Assembly (NCBI RefSeq): GCF_004137355.1
Contig: NZ_SDVB01000106.1
Span: 1 to 64,000 of the forward strand
Origin: Ciceribacter ferrooxidans
GTDB taxonomy: Bacteria > Pseudomonadota > Alphaproteobacteria > Rhizobiales > Rhizobiaceae
Length of the DNA: 64,000 nucleotides
Direction: 5' to 3'
Under the pieces are notes generated by a model, which worked only from the letters and a program-made list of their open reading frames with translations, was not told the DNA's origin and did not search any database. The position numbers were made by a program, and so were the translations under genes. Below are positions 35,445 through 44,682 of the stretch, in pieces (the first letter of the stretch is position 1; each line of letters opens with the position of its first letter).

Positions 35445-35493
35445 GAGCCACCTTCCGTCCTGTGATACTACTAGGTCTTGAGCGCCCTCCGCG

Positions 35494-35513
35494 CCATTCG
35501 GCCGGTTGGTCTA
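35494..35513 (+). promoter_or_regulatory. Shared pilus/chemosensory motif, copy 4
   Basis: CCATTCGGCCGGTTGGTCTA then G lies 50 bp upstream of the cheR start and overlaps the stop of the NarL-type regulator. It matches the consensus at 16 of 20 positions. A further GGCCGGTC...GGGACTAG stretch follows at about 35517. Confidence 0.45.
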
Positions 35514-36221
35514 GTTTGGCCGGTCGACGGGACTAGATCGTCCGACGTCGTCCGACAGGAGACGCGCACCGGCAACCGCCGCCTCCTGGCGATTTCTCAC
35601 CTGAAGGCTGCGAAACAGCGCGGCGAGATGGATCTTTATCGTGCCCTCACCGAGCTTGAGTTTCCGGGCAATCTCCTTGTTCGACAGGCCACCGACCAAC
35701 AGGGACAGGACATCCCGCTGCCGAGGCGTGAGCGAACCGAGCATGCGGGAAGCCTGATCGCCCGCTCGAGCCGGGGCAGGCGCGGCCTCCGCTTCGTTCT
35801 CGTCGAACGACCGGTGGGTGATCGAGGGCGGTACATACACCGTACCCCCAAGAATCTTGCGCACCGCCTCGGCAAGATCCCGCGCACCAAGGCCTTTGGG
35901 CACATATCCGTTGATACCGGCCGTCAGGGCGGCGAGGATGTCGGCCCGGCGCGAAGAGGCCGACACGACGGCGATTTTCAGCTGCGGGTGAACGTCGCGG
36001 ACGCCGGCAAGACTGGCGGCACTTTCCATGCCCGGCATCTGCAGGTCGAAGAGGGCAAGCTCGATATCTGCGCGCTCGGACAGAGCCTCTATCGCCTCAT
36101 CAAGCGACCTTGCCTCGACGACGTCCAGGAAGCCGATTTCGCTCTTGAGAATGAACGCGAGCGCTATCCTGAAAAATTCGTCGTCATCGGCGACCAATGC
36201 TACGCGGAACTCGTCCATCAC
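35511..36221 (-). CDS. NarL/FixJ family response regulator
   Basis: A 236-residue two-domain regulator. The receiver (1-125) has ADDDEFF and a phosphoacceptor Asp in LALFDLQMPGM; the C-terminal LuxR-type HTH (from about 165) reads LTPRQRDVLSLLVGGLSNKEIARKLKLGEG. It lies directly upstream of the cheR-cheB operon in the same orientation. As the nearest DNA-binding output to the hybrid CheA, it is the best candidate for binding the shared motif at the pilus and che promoters (inference). Confidence 0.92.
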   Translation of the reverse strand: MMDEFRVALVADDDEFFRIALAFILKSEIGFLDVVEARSLDEAIEALSERADIELALFDLQMPGMESAASLAGVRDVHPQLKIAVVSASSRRADILAALTAGINGYVPKGLGARDLAEAVRKILGGTVYVPPSITHRSFDENEAEAAPAPARAGDQASRMLGSLTPRQRDVLSLLVGGLSNKEIARKLKLGEGTIKIHLAALFRSLQVRNRQEAAVAGARLLSDDVGRSSPVDRPN

Positions 36222-36289
36222 CTCCTCCGACGGTCTTCCCCGAAATCTCTCCCGAGACCCAGCCGCAGCCGGACCAAGGCTGAATCAGC

Positions 36290-39200
36290 TCACTGGCGCG
36301 CCGACAAGGCCAGTTCCCCCTGCGCCGTTCCGGTCTGCAGCAGCTGGTAGATTTGCGCTGCCGGCAGAGGACGCGCGAAAAGATAACCTTGTGCCTCGTC
36401 GAAACCTTCGACGTTGACGGCGGTCAATTGCTCCTCGGTTTCCACGCCTTCAACGGTCGTCATCATGCCGAGGCTGTGGCCAAGGCCGGCGACCGCACGG
36501 ACGATCGCAAGAGACTCCTTGCCTTGCGGCAGATCCCGCACGAAGGCCTGGTCCACCTTGATCTTGTCGAAAGGAAAGCTGCGCAGATAGCCGAGCGATG
36601 AATAGCCGGTCCCGAAGTCGTCCAGGGCTATTTTCACGCCGATATCCCGCAGGGCCTGAAGAATGTCGAGATTGTGCTCGCTTTCCTCGAGCAGCACCGA
36701 TTCGGTAATCTCCAGCTGAAGGCGGGCCGGATCGAGCCCGGAGGCCGAAAGCGCATCGGCGACCACCCTGACGAGCGCCTTGTGCTTGAACTGAACCGGC
36801 GACAGATTGACAGCGACGCTGATATGGGAGGGCCACCCGGCTGCCTCACGGCAGGCTTGCCGCAAGATCCATTCTCCGATCGGCACGAGCAGGCCGGTTT
36901 CTTCGGCAATCGGAATGAAGTCGGACGGGGGGATCGTGCCCTTTTCGGGATGGTGCCACCTCAGGAGCGCTTCACAGCCCGTTACCTGCCGTGTCTGCAA
37001 GCTCACGAGCGGCTGGTAGTGTAGTTCGAGTTCTCCTTTCTCAAGGGCCTCGCGCAACGCGACGATCAGTTGCTGATGCGCCTGCAGTTGTGCATGCATC
37101 GCCTCGTCGAAACACCGGTACGTACCGCGGCCACCCGCCTTGGCGCTGTAGAGCGCTATGTCGGCCGCCTTGATGAGTTCGTCGGCGGACGTGCCGTCTT
37201 TTGGCGCGAAAGCGATCCCCACGCTGACGCCGATGACGGCGGTGACGCCGTCGATGCTGAAGGGTTGGGCCAGAGTCTCGATGACCCGTTTGGCGAGCGC
37301 GACGGCATCGTCGGTCGAATGCGACAGCGGCTGTATGATGGCGAACTCATCGCCGCCCAGGCGCGCCAGAATGTCGGATGCACGCACGATCTGGACGAGC
37401 CGCGTCGACACCTGTCGCAGCAGAGCGTCGCCGGTCGGATGGCCAAACGTATCGTTGACGGCCTTGAACCCGTCGAGGTCCATGCACAGGACCGCCATAC
37501 CGGCAGAAGTCCGTCGCTCCGCGAGGGCAAGATCGAAGCATTCGCGGAAGAATGCTCTGTTTGCTAGTCCCGTCAACATGTCGTGCCGAGCCATGTGTAC
37601 CATCTGCCTCTGCGCGAGAAGGCGGTTCTCCTCCGCCCTGCGGCGTTCGGTGATGTCCCGAAAGAAGATCGAGATCCCCTCCTGCGTCGGCGACGCGTTC
37701 GCCTCGACCCAGATGTCGAGTGACGGGAGATAATCCTCGAAGAATGACCGAACACGCCGCTCCATCACTTCCTTGCAGTGTTCGGCAAAGCTCTCCGTCC
37801 CCTCTTTGGGAAAGAGCGTCCACAAGGGGCGGCCGACGGCTTCGTCTCCGATCTGAAGCAACTTCTTCGCATTCTGGTTGAGGTAGTGAATTCGCCAGTC
37901 CGCATCCAGCGACATAACGCTGTCCATCGTGCTCTCCAGCACGGAGGCAAGCTGGGTGGCTGCCGCTTCGGCCTCCTTGTGTGCCCTGTTCAGCTCTTCG
38001 CTGGCGCGACGCGCATCCGTGACGTCCCGCCAGATCGTCAGCATCCGGATCGGCTTTCCGTGACGGTCGCGCACGGGCGCCGCAATCACGTCCATGCAAC
38101 GATTGTTTCCCGCGACATCCCGTACAGAGATCTCAAACCGGGCCTCCCTGCCCGCGCGCACCTCGTTCCAGCCGATTTGCACCCGCTCTGCATCCGCCGG
38201 ATCGCCGACGAGGTCCCACGTCTGTTCAGATACGGGCGCGTCTTCATCAACACCGAATATTTTTCGGCAGGCCTTGTTCATGCCCAAAGGCCGTCCGTCC
38301 ATGTCGAGCACCCGCACACAATCGGGGCTGCTGTCGAAGATGCTCGTGATGAAGGCCTGTGACTCCTGCTGGGCCAATTCTGCGGTTCGGCGCTCCGTAA
38401 TGTCGAGAACAGAACCGATGTACCCGAGGAAGGTACCATCACTGGCAAAGCGCGGCTGGCCGATATCGATCACCCAGGCCCAGCTTCCGTCCGCTCGCCT
38501 CAGACGGTATTCGCTGCGCACCGGCGTCTTGTCTCTGTTGGCCTGCAGGAACGCTTTTTCCACCTCTTCGCGATCATCCGGGTGAATGACGTCGAGCCAG
38601 CCGAAGCCTTCCGCCTCCTTCTCGCTCTGGCCGGTGGTTTCCCGCCAGAGGCGACTGAGGAAGCTCGTACCTTCATCCGTGCCCGCAACCCAGATCACCA
38701 CGGGAGCGTCATCCGCAATCGCCCGGAACCGGGCTTCGCTTTCGCGCAGCGCATCCGTGGCGCGCCGCCTCTCGTCGACATCCTCCAGGACGCCGTACCA
38801 CCGCACCACGTTTCCTTCATCGTCGCGCTTGGTGGCGGCGCGCGCCCGAAACCAGCGTCGTTCTCCGGTCTTGGTGACGAGCCGGTATTCGAGGTCGAAC
38901 GGTTCACCGCTCGTGATCGACCGTTGCCATTCTCGCTGGACCATCACCGCATCCTCGGGATGCACGGCTTTTGCCCAACCGCTCCCGAGCGTCTCCTGCA
39001 CAGTGAGACCGGTCAGGTCTGTCCATCTCGGGCCGACTTCGAGCACGTGCCCCGCGGCGTCCGCCGTCCACGGAACCTGCGGATGAAGATCAACGAGCGA
39101 GCGGTAGTGCTGCTCGCTCGCTCGCAGCGTTGCTTCGGCCTCGCGAAGCCTCGTGATGTCGACGAACACGGCGACCAGGAACGTCCGGGGATTCGTCCCG

Positions 39201-39538
39201 ACCCGGAATGTTCCGCAACGTCTCTTCGTCAGGAGGGTTCGTGCCGAGCCGTCCGCAACGGTGATCGTCTCCTCCATCTGGTGTTCCCTCCCCGTCGAAA
39301 GAACGAGCCTGTCCAGGGCGACGATCTTGTCCGCCTCTTCCTTCGGCAAGAAGTCGTAGTCACTGCGCCCGATAAGCTCCGCGCGGCTCTTGCACAGAAG
39401 CGAGCAGGCTGCGTCATTGACAAAGACGAAGCGCGATCCGTCGTCCTTGATGATGACCGGCTCGGCAACGCCGTCCAGGAGGGCTTCCACCAGATGACGG
39501 GATTGAGGAGACAACTCTTCCTGAAATGCATCGTACAT
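36290..39538 (-). CDS. Multi-PAS GGDEF-EAL cyclic-di-GMP protein
   Basis: A 1082-residue soluble protein with about five PAS domains (roughly 15-130, 140-265, 270-395, 400-520 and 525-645), a GGDEF domain (ARLGGDEFAII near 740) and an EAL domain (TGCEALLRW near 865, then DDFGTGYSS). Both active-site motifs are present, so synthase and esterase activity are possible. There is no transmembrane segment, so it senses cytoplasmic signals. It sits upstream of the response regulator in the same direction and may feed the Tad pilus system through cyclic di-GMP. Confidence 0.92.
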   Translation of the reverse strand: MYDAFQEELSPQSRHLVEALLDGVAEPVIIKDDGSRFVFVNDAACSLLCKSRAELIGRSDYDFLPKEEADKIVALDRLVLSTGREHQMEETITVADGSARTLLTKRRCGTFRVGTNPRTFLVAVFVDITRLREAEATLRASEQHYRSLVDLHPQVPWTADAAGHVLEVGPRWTDLTGLTVQETLGSGWAKAVHPEDAVMVQREWQRSITSGEPFDLEYRLVTKTGERRWFRARAATKRDDEGNVVRWYGVLEDVDERRRATDALRESEARFRAIADDAPVVIWVAGTDEGTSFLSRLWRETTGQSEKEAEGFGWLDVIHPDDREEVEKAFLQANRDKTPVRSEYRLRRADGSWAWVIDIGQPRFASDGTFLGYIGSVLDITERRTAELAQQESQAFITSIFDSSPDCVRVLDMDGRPLGMNKACRKIFGVDEDAPVSEQTWDLVGDPADAERVQIGWNEVRAGREARFEISVRDVAGNNRCMDVIAAPVRDRHGKPIRMLTIWRDVTDARRASEELNRAHKEAEAAATQLASVLESTMDSVMSLDADWRIHYLNQNAKKLLQIGDEAVGRPLWTLFPKEGTESFAEHCKEVMERRVRSFFEDYLPSLDIWVEANASPTQEGISIFFRDITERRRAEENRLLAQRQMVHMARHDMLTGLANRAFFRECFDLALAERRTSAGMAVLCMDLDGFKAVNDTFGHPTGDALLRQVSTRLVQIVRASDILARLGGDEFAIIQPLSHSTDDAVALAKRVIETLAQPFSIDGVTAVIGVSVGIAFAPKDGTSADELIKAADIALYSAKAGGRGTYRCFDEAMHAQLQAHQQLIVALREALEKGELELHYQPLVSLQTRQVTGCEALLRWHHPEKGTIPPSDFIPIAEETGLLVPIGEWILRQACREAAGWPSHISVAVNLSPVQFKHKALVRVVADALSASGLDPARLQLEITESVLLEESEHNLDILQALRDIGVKIALDDFGTGYSSLGYLRSFPFDKIKVDQAFVRDLPQGKESLAIVRAVAGLGHSLGMMTTVEGVETEEQLTAVNVEGFDEAQGYLFARPLPAAQIYQLLQTGTAQGELALSARQ

Positions 39539-39722
39539 GTAAAAACCTCACGACAGCGCAGAGCGGACATTCACACGACTGGGTAACCAGTACCAACGGT
39601 TGCGGACCGCATCGGTTCCCGCGATACGTAAGTCGATGTCCAGCATGGTTAATGGCAGCTTGACGCCACGGAGGGATCGAGGATTTGAAGAAAGGAACTG
39701 CCGTAGGACGATCTCCACACCT

Positions 39723-40712
39723 TCACGTTCGGAAGTAAACCTCCGTCGCCCGGAACTGTCCCTCCATTCTTCTGCATTGAACGATCACGTCGATTGAGAG
39801 TCTCAGCAATGCGTCTATGTCTTCACGCTCCAGGTTGTGCCCGCCTTCAGATTCCTTCACGAGCAGTGTCAGCTGCTGGAAGGCGAGCCTTGCAGAGCCT
39901 GCGTGGACTGTCGTTATCGATCCCGGGTGACCGGAATTGACATTACGGATGTAGTAGAAGGCAGTGCCGTCGCGAAGTTCTTGCAACAAGATGCGGTCAG
40001 GCCGCATGCGCAGGCTCGATTCCAGCAGTTCTTTCGCGCCGGCGATCGAGAGCCCCTGGGCGCCCTTGGAATAGAAGAGGCGTACGTGGTTCGCCTGCGG
40101 AATCACCAGTTCCGGCGTGTCCTCAATCGATATAATCCGCTCTTCGTCTGGAATGTGCCTGATCAGCGCCTTCGAAAGCGTCGTTTTGGCCGAACCGGTT
40201 GTGCCAGAAATGATAATGTTCTTTCGTGCGATAACGGCCTGCCGCAGAAACTCCTTGAAGCGGCCGGCGCGGTATAACTCGCGCAATTCCACGTCCTGTG
40301 TCGCGGCGCCATCATCGGCTGCTCGCGTCTCCGCGAAGAACTCCCTCTCATCGAGATCGTCAAGCGTGAAGGCAACGGAGGATGGCTTTCGAATAGTGAT
40401 GCTGACTGTGCCTCTGGTCGTCGCCGGCGGGATGACAATCTGAATCCGTTCGTCGCCCGGCAGCGTCGCCGACAGGATCGGTCGTGTCTCATCAATGGCC
40501 TGATGAGAGAAACTGGCCACGGCTCGGGCGAGGCGCACCAACTTTTCGAACGAAAGCCCCGGTAGAACATGGGTCCGCCAACCACCGGAGCCTTCCGTCA
40601 ACACCTGCCCGGGCCGATTAACGATCACTTCGTAGAGCGACTGGTCATTCAGGAACGGCGTGAACGGAGAGAGCAGTTCACGCACGACCGTCGCGTCGGG
40701 ACCTTCGATCAT
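39723..40712 (-). CDS. virB11: Type IV secretion ATPase VirB11
   Basis: A 329-residue hexameric ATPase. The Walker A region reads ISGTTGSAKTTLSKAL; the residue before the Lys is Ala where Gly is usual. The Asp box RPDRILLQELRDGTAFYY and SGHPGSITTVHAG His-box regions are normal. It is the last gene of the virB operon, 11 bp after virB10, and drives substrate transfer. No virD4 follows it. The P-loop change may lower ATP turnover or simply be tolerated. Confidence 0.92.
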   Translation of the reverse strand: MIEGPDATVVRELLSPFTPFLNDQSLYEVIVNRPGQVLTEGSGGWRTHVLPGLSFEKLVRLARAVASFSHQAIDETRPILSATLPGDERIQIVIPPATTRGTVSITIRKPSSVAFTLDDLDEREFFAETRAADDGAATQDVELRELYRAGRFKEFLRQAVIARKNIIISGTTGSAKTTLSKALIRHIPDEERIISIEDTPELVIPQANHVRLFYSKGAQGLSIAGAKELLESSLRMRPDRILLQELRDGTAFYYIRNVNSGHPGSITTVHAGSARLAFQQLTLLVKESEGGHNLEREDIDALLRLSIDVIVQCRRMEGQFRATEVYFRT

Positions 40713-40722
40713 CGCCCCTACC

Positions 40723-41895
40723 CTACTTCGTCACGAGCGTCGACCGCGGGCTGAAATCCCCCAGCACCGCCCGGTCGAGGACCTTGTTTTTCGGCTCGGT
40801 CACCCGCAATCCGTAGACCCCGGAAAAGTCGAGGTCACGCGCCACGAAGATCGAGACCGTCTCGCCCTGGTGTTTGTTGAGCGTCGGCGGAATGTTGATC
40901 GATTGCTCGACGGCGATCGCCGCTGCCTGCTGGCCGGCGCTCGTCGTGTTCTGCGCGTCGACGTCGCTGTCCTGAAAACGGCGGCCGGCATAGCTCGTGG
41001 CGTCGCCGACGATCGAAAGGAGAAGCGCGCTTCCAAACCGCTCCCACCAGTGCGTGTCGACATAGCCGTCTACCCCGGCCCGGCCGAGCGCATCCGTCGC
41101 CGGCGAGGCCAATGCAACGATGATGCCATTCGAGGTTTTCGCGCGGTTCCAGAGCACGAAGAGGCGCTTCTGTCCTCGCTGCAAGCCACCCCGGTATTCG
41201 CCGACGATCTGCGTGCCTTTTTCCATGAGCACGACCCGACCATTGTCCGAGAGGACGTCCCGGCTGATCACGCAACTGGTGAAACCGGGTTGGTCTGACG
41301 CCATGGCAGTTTCGAGGATACAGGGTATCGAGGTTCCCATAGCGACGATGAAGTTCCGATTGCCGAGCGTGCCGGCGCGCGAGCCTTCAAGCTTGGTCGG
41401 CCGTAGCAACCCGTCGAAACGCTGCTCATCGGCATTGGCCGAATTCTGGCCCACCGTGTTTGCATCAAGCGGCAGGTAAGCGCTTTCCGTCGACGTGGCA
41501 GGATTTTCGGTGTCATGGCGCGATGTCGCGTTTTTCTGTGCGCCGCTATAGGCCATAACGGGCGCTCGCCGCGCCGAGTCGAGGAGCGGATCGTCCTCCT
41601 TCACCTCCTCGGTGACGGAGGGGGTCGGCAGCTTCACCTCCAGTACCGGCTGTACCGGTTCCACTTTCTCCTTGGCCGGTTCGAAGTTTGTTGTCTGTCG
41701 GATGACCACCCGCTCGGCTTGAGCATTTTCCTGCCGTTTCCCTTCCCCGCTCATCGACCATAGGGCGAAGGCGACAAAGGCGACGATGGCAAGCGCAACG
41801 GCGCCGCGCTTCAGGACAGGGTTGTTGTCGATCCTCCTGCCGGGAACCGTTTCGGCTCGCTCGCCCGATATCCGGCTTTCGTCTTCCTGAACCAT
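40723..41895 (-). CDS. virB10: Type IV secretion protein VirB10
   Basis: A 390-residue protein. A cytoplasmic N-terminus leads to a transmembrane helix (AVALAIVAFVAFALWSM, about 33-50), a Pro-rich periplasmic linker and the C-terminal TrbI/VirB10 domain with QSGDVDAQNTT-like and SINIPPTLNKHQGETVSIFVARDLDFSGVY segments. It spans the envelope and senses ATP use by the inner-membrane ATPases. It starts 10 bp after virB9. Confidence 0.93.
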   Translation of the reverse strand: MVQEDESRISGERAETVPGRRIDNNPVLKRGAVALAIVAFVAFALWSMSGEGKRQENAQAERVVIRQTTNFEPAKEKVEPVQPVLEVKLPTPSVTEEVKEDDPLLDSARRAPVMAYSGAQKNATSRHDTENPATSTESAYLPLDANTVGQNSANADEQRFDGLLRPTKLEGSRAGTLGNRNFIVAMGTSIPCILETAMASDQPGFTSCVISRDVLSDNGRVVLMEKGTQIVGEYRGGLQRGQKRLFVLWNRAKTSNGIIVALASPATDALGRAGVDGYVDTHWWERFGSALLLSIVGDATSYAGRRFQDSDVDAQNTTSAGQQAAAIAVEQSINIPPTLNKHQGETVSIFVARDLDFSGVYGLRVTEPKNKVLDRAVLGDFSPRSTLVTK

Positions 41896-41904
41896 GACGA
41901 CTCC

Positions 41905-42756
41905 CTACTGTGCTGTGACGTCGGTCTTCACGACGCGCTCGACGGATGGCGAGGTGGTGCTGGTGTCGGGATTAATACCGACGCGGTCGTAGGCCTCGTT
42001 GAAGACGCAAAGCACGTCCCCTCCCCTGCGCAGGATGAACTTCCGGCTGATGGCGTGGACCAACACGAGATTGCCGTCGACCGACTTCGGGACCAGGCTC
42101 TCGCTGCCGTCCGAGTTCTCGATGTAGATGGCCGGCATCTCCTGATTGCCAACGAAGGCAAAGGTCGTGACCTTGCCATTGTCGTAGACCGATTGCGGCT
42201 CCAAGGCCTGTGCGCCTTGCGCCGAGTAGTGCCAGTTCCGCGGCCCAAAGGCTTCATGAAGAGCAAGCACATTGTCGACCTCCTTCGCCTGCGCGGCAAT
42301 CGCTCGCGCCGCCGCAGCCTGTCGCCGTCGTTCGACCTCGTCGGCGGGATAGCGGTACTTGACGTAGAAGTAGGTGTTTTGACCGACCTCCACCTTCCCA
42401 TCCCGCACCGTCAACTCCATCTGGTAGCTGCGGGTCGATCCGTCGCGCCGGGTGGTGACGACAGAGATATTGGTGACCGGCTGATTCTCCCGCGGTTTGA
42501 GAAACAGGATGTTGCCCGCCGGCGCGACCTCCCATGCGACACTGTTGCCGAGCGCGACATGCGCGATCTCCTCGTCGGGAGCGAATTCCACCTGCACCGA
42601 GGAGCGTAGCGAGCCAATAATGCGGGTGATGTTGTAGGGCTGGTAGTCGACGAAACGGACGCGGCTGTCCTGCGACGCGCCGCGCGGAATTTCGAGGGCA
42701 AGCGCCGTGGAGGCGGAGGCCGTCAGGAGGAGGGTGGTGACCAAAATACTTCGCAT
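41905..42756 (-). CDS. virB9: Type IV secretion protein VirB9
   Basis: A 283-residue periplasmic/outer-membrane core protein. A signal peptide (MRSILVTTLLLTASASTALA) is followed by a CagX/VirB9 domain with DSRVRFVDYQPYNITRI and a C-terminal beta domain (NWHYSAQGAQALEPQSVYDNG). It forms the outer-membrane core with VirB7 and VirB10. The start at 42756 overlaps the virB8 stop; longer frames add no signal. Confidence 0.92.
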   Translation of the reverse strand: MRSILVTTLLLTASASTALALEIPRGASQDSRVRFVDYQPYNITRIIGSLRSSVQVEFAPDEEIAHVALGNSVAWEVAPAGNILFLKPRENQPVTNISVVTTRRDGSTRSYQMELTVRDGKVEVGQNTYFYVKYRYPADEVERRRQAAAARAIAAQAKEVDNVLALHEAFGPRNWHYSAQGAQALEPQSVYDNGKVTTFAFVGNQEMPAIYIENSDGSESLVPKSVDGNLVLVHAISRKFILRRGGDVLCVFNEAYDRVGINPDTSTTSPSVERVVKTDVTAQ

Positions 42757-43427
42757 CAGTTGATCGCCTCCGGATCGGCTCGGTATTCGCTGACCGCAAA
42801 CCCGAGAGGATTCACCAGCCGATCCGTCGACGACATCGGCGCGTTTGCATAGGAGAAGGTGAGCGACGCAACCCAATGGGTTGTCCGGACTTCTTCTCCG
42901 CGGGTGACCGTGCGCATGTAGCGGACGGATACGACATGCGGATTGATCAGCGAGATCGAGGCGATGCTGATGCGCGCGGTGGCGCCGCGCCCGTAGATGT
43001 TCTGTGGCGACTCCGGATTGCTGCCGCGATAGATCGCCGAAAACCGAGCCTGCTCCGGCTGCGTCGAGAGAAGCGCGACGGTGCGGAAGTTCTCCTCCGC
43101 CTCGCTCCAGACATAGCCCTCCCGGGCGCGGACATATTTTGCGGCGAAGTATTTGGTCACGGCCTCGTCGTAAGTGCCGGCGGTCGATGTCAACGCCGAG
43201 ACGATATCGACGACGCCCGTCGAATTGTCGACCCGCACAACAAACGGTTCCACCGTCTTGAGTGGCGTCAGGCCGGCGACGGCGAAGATCGAAGCACCGG
43301 CAAGGATGCTGGCTACGATGGCAATGGACCAGGCGATGCGCGCCGAGCGTTCGACCTCGATCATGCGGTCCTGATCGAAGCGCCGCGCCTTCTCGAAATA
43401 TGCCTTGAGTTCGTCCCCCGAAACCAT
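42756..43427 (-). CDS. virB8: Type IV secretion protein VirB8
   Basis: A 223-residue inner-membrane assembly factor. One transmembrane helix at about 28-50 (IAWSIAIVASILAGASIFAVAG) is followed by the periplasmic NTF2-like VirB8 domain with FFAAKYVRAREGY-type and MRTVTRGEEVRTTHWVASL segments. It nucleates assembly of the VirB complex. It begins 4 bp after the virB7-like gene. Confidence 0.92.
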   Translation of the reverse strand: MVSGDELKAYFEKARRFDQDRMIEVERSARIAWSIAIVASILAGASIFAVAGLTPLKTVEPFVVRVDNSTGVVDIVSALTSTAGTYDEAVTKYFAAKYVRAREGYVWSEAEENFRTVALLSTQPEQARFSAIYRGSNPESPQNIYGRGATARISIASISLINPHVVSVRYMRTVTRGEEVRTTHWVASLTFSYANAPMSSTDRLVNPLGFAVSEYRADPEAIN

Positions 43428-43431
43428 CGTC

Positions 43432-43707
43432 TCAGCCCTCGCATGGACGATAGGAGGCGTCGATGTCTAGATTAGCGGAGACGGGAGGTTCCCTGCCCTC
43501 TTCGACATAAGCGGCAGCAACAGACCGAGAAGCCGTCGGTCGTGTATCGGACTGCTTCTGCCTGAGACTGCTATCGTCTTCCCACTGCCACATCGAGCGA
43601 TTGAGGGGGCGGCGCGAATAACCGTCGCATTTCGGGAGCGGATAGGTCAGCGATGCGCAGCTGCTTAAGGCGGCCGCCATGCAGAGCAACGGAATTGTTC
43701 TGATCAT
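43432..43707 (-). CDS. virB7: VirB7-like lipoprotein
   Basis: A 91-residue protein with a lipoprotein signal peptide and lipobox (LSSC, Cys at about 17) followed by a mature region rich in charged residues. Its position between virB6 and virB8 matches VirB7, which stabilises VirB9 via disulfide and lipid anchoring. It is longer than many VirB7 proteins (about 55). One more Cys near the middle and another near the C-terminus could make the disulfide. Confidence 0.72.
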   Translation of the reverse strand: MIRTIPLLCMAAALSSCASLTYPLPKCDGYSRRPLNRSMWQWEDDSSLRQKQSDTRPTASRSVAAAYVEEGREPPVSANLDIDASYRPCEG

Positions 43708-43743
43708 TTCGGAAGAGCCTTTTTCTTGTTCGTGCGAAAAGCG

Positions 43744-44679
43744 TCATGATCCGGCGCCTTTCGAGGTGAAGGTTCGACCAACGGCGCGGACACCGCGTCC
43801 GGCCGCTCGGACGGTATGGGATGCCGCCCAGGCGAGCGTGCTTTCGTGGGCGTCGCGTGCCGCGCCGTAGCCGTAGGTCAACGACGCCCCGCCAGAAGCC
43901 AATGCAGAGGCAATGTTGGGAAGCTGGTAAAAGACGTAGAGGGCGGCCAGGCATATGGCGCAAAGCGCGATCGGCCGCATCAGCACGTCGCTATACCCCT
44001 CGATCGCCGTGAAGGTGGTTTCGATACAGGTGATCAGCAAAGAGCCGACGGCGACGACAAGGACCTGGAGGATGACGAAGTTCGCTAGTTGCCCGATCCA
44101 CGCTTCGGTGAAGCGCCGCGTCGACTGGAACATCGCGAGCGCCACGAAAACCGGCCCGATCGCGAGCACAATGGCGAGCGCGAGCCGTGCATAGAGGGAG
44201 ACGATGTAGCCGATCCCGGCAACGATGAAGCTAGCGGCGATCACCATCATGCCGCCGACGCCGGTGACGATATCGATGGGCCACGAGCCCCGAGCCCAGA
44301 TCTCCTTGGCACAGTTCTGTCCCTTATCCAGCAAACTGTCGAAGGCCGAGGCGCTCGGCGCCATACCGGTGTTCAGAGCCTGGGAGATCTCGCGCGGGAG
44401 TAGGTCAAAGAAGATGTTCGAGACATAGGTTTGGTAGTCAGTGGCGTTCTTCACCAGCATCACGATGATGGCGAGCTTGATTGCGCGGAATGCGAAGTCG
44501 AGGATTGGATCCGGAACCGAGCCGCGGAGCACAAGGTATCCGTAGAGGACAACGTAAAGAGTCACCCCGACCGTCAGAGGGCCAGAGGCCCACTCGGAGA
44601 TGTTCGAAGTTCCATCTGAAACAAAGGTTTCGAGTGGCGTCTTGAACTGTTGGTCGATGAAGGCAAACACCTGGTACAT
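43744..44679 (-). CDS. virB6: Type IV secretion protein VirB6
   Basis: A 311-residue polytopic membrane protein of the TrbL/VirB6 family with about five to seven helices, including PLTVGVTLYVVLYGYLVL, MMVIAASFIVAGIGYIVSLYARLALAIVLAIGPVF and the VirB6 central WIGQLANFVILQVLVV region. It forms part of the inner-membrane channel. It starts 3 bp before the next gene's stop. Confidence 0.92.
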   Translation of the reverse strand: MYQVFAFIDQQFKTPLETFVSDGTSNISEWASGPLTVGVTLYVVLYGYLVLRGSVPDPILDFAFRAIKLAIIVMLVKNATDYQTYVSNIFFDLLPREISQALNTGMAPSASAFDSLLDKGQNCAKEIWARGSWPIDIVTGVGGMMVIAASFIVAGIGYIVSLYARLALAIVLAIGPVFVALAMFQSTRRFTEAWIGQLANFVILQVLVVAVGSLLITCIETTFTAIEGYSDVLMRPIALCAICLAALYVFYQLPNIASALASGGASLTYGYGAARDAHESTLAWAASHTVRAAGRGVRAVGRTFTSKGAGS

Positions 44680-44682
44680 GCC

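Noticed and set aside
38582-39586. Plus-strand frame opposite the PAS-GGDEF-EAL gene
   Set aside because: It is a shadow of a gene with intact GGDEF and EAL motifs.
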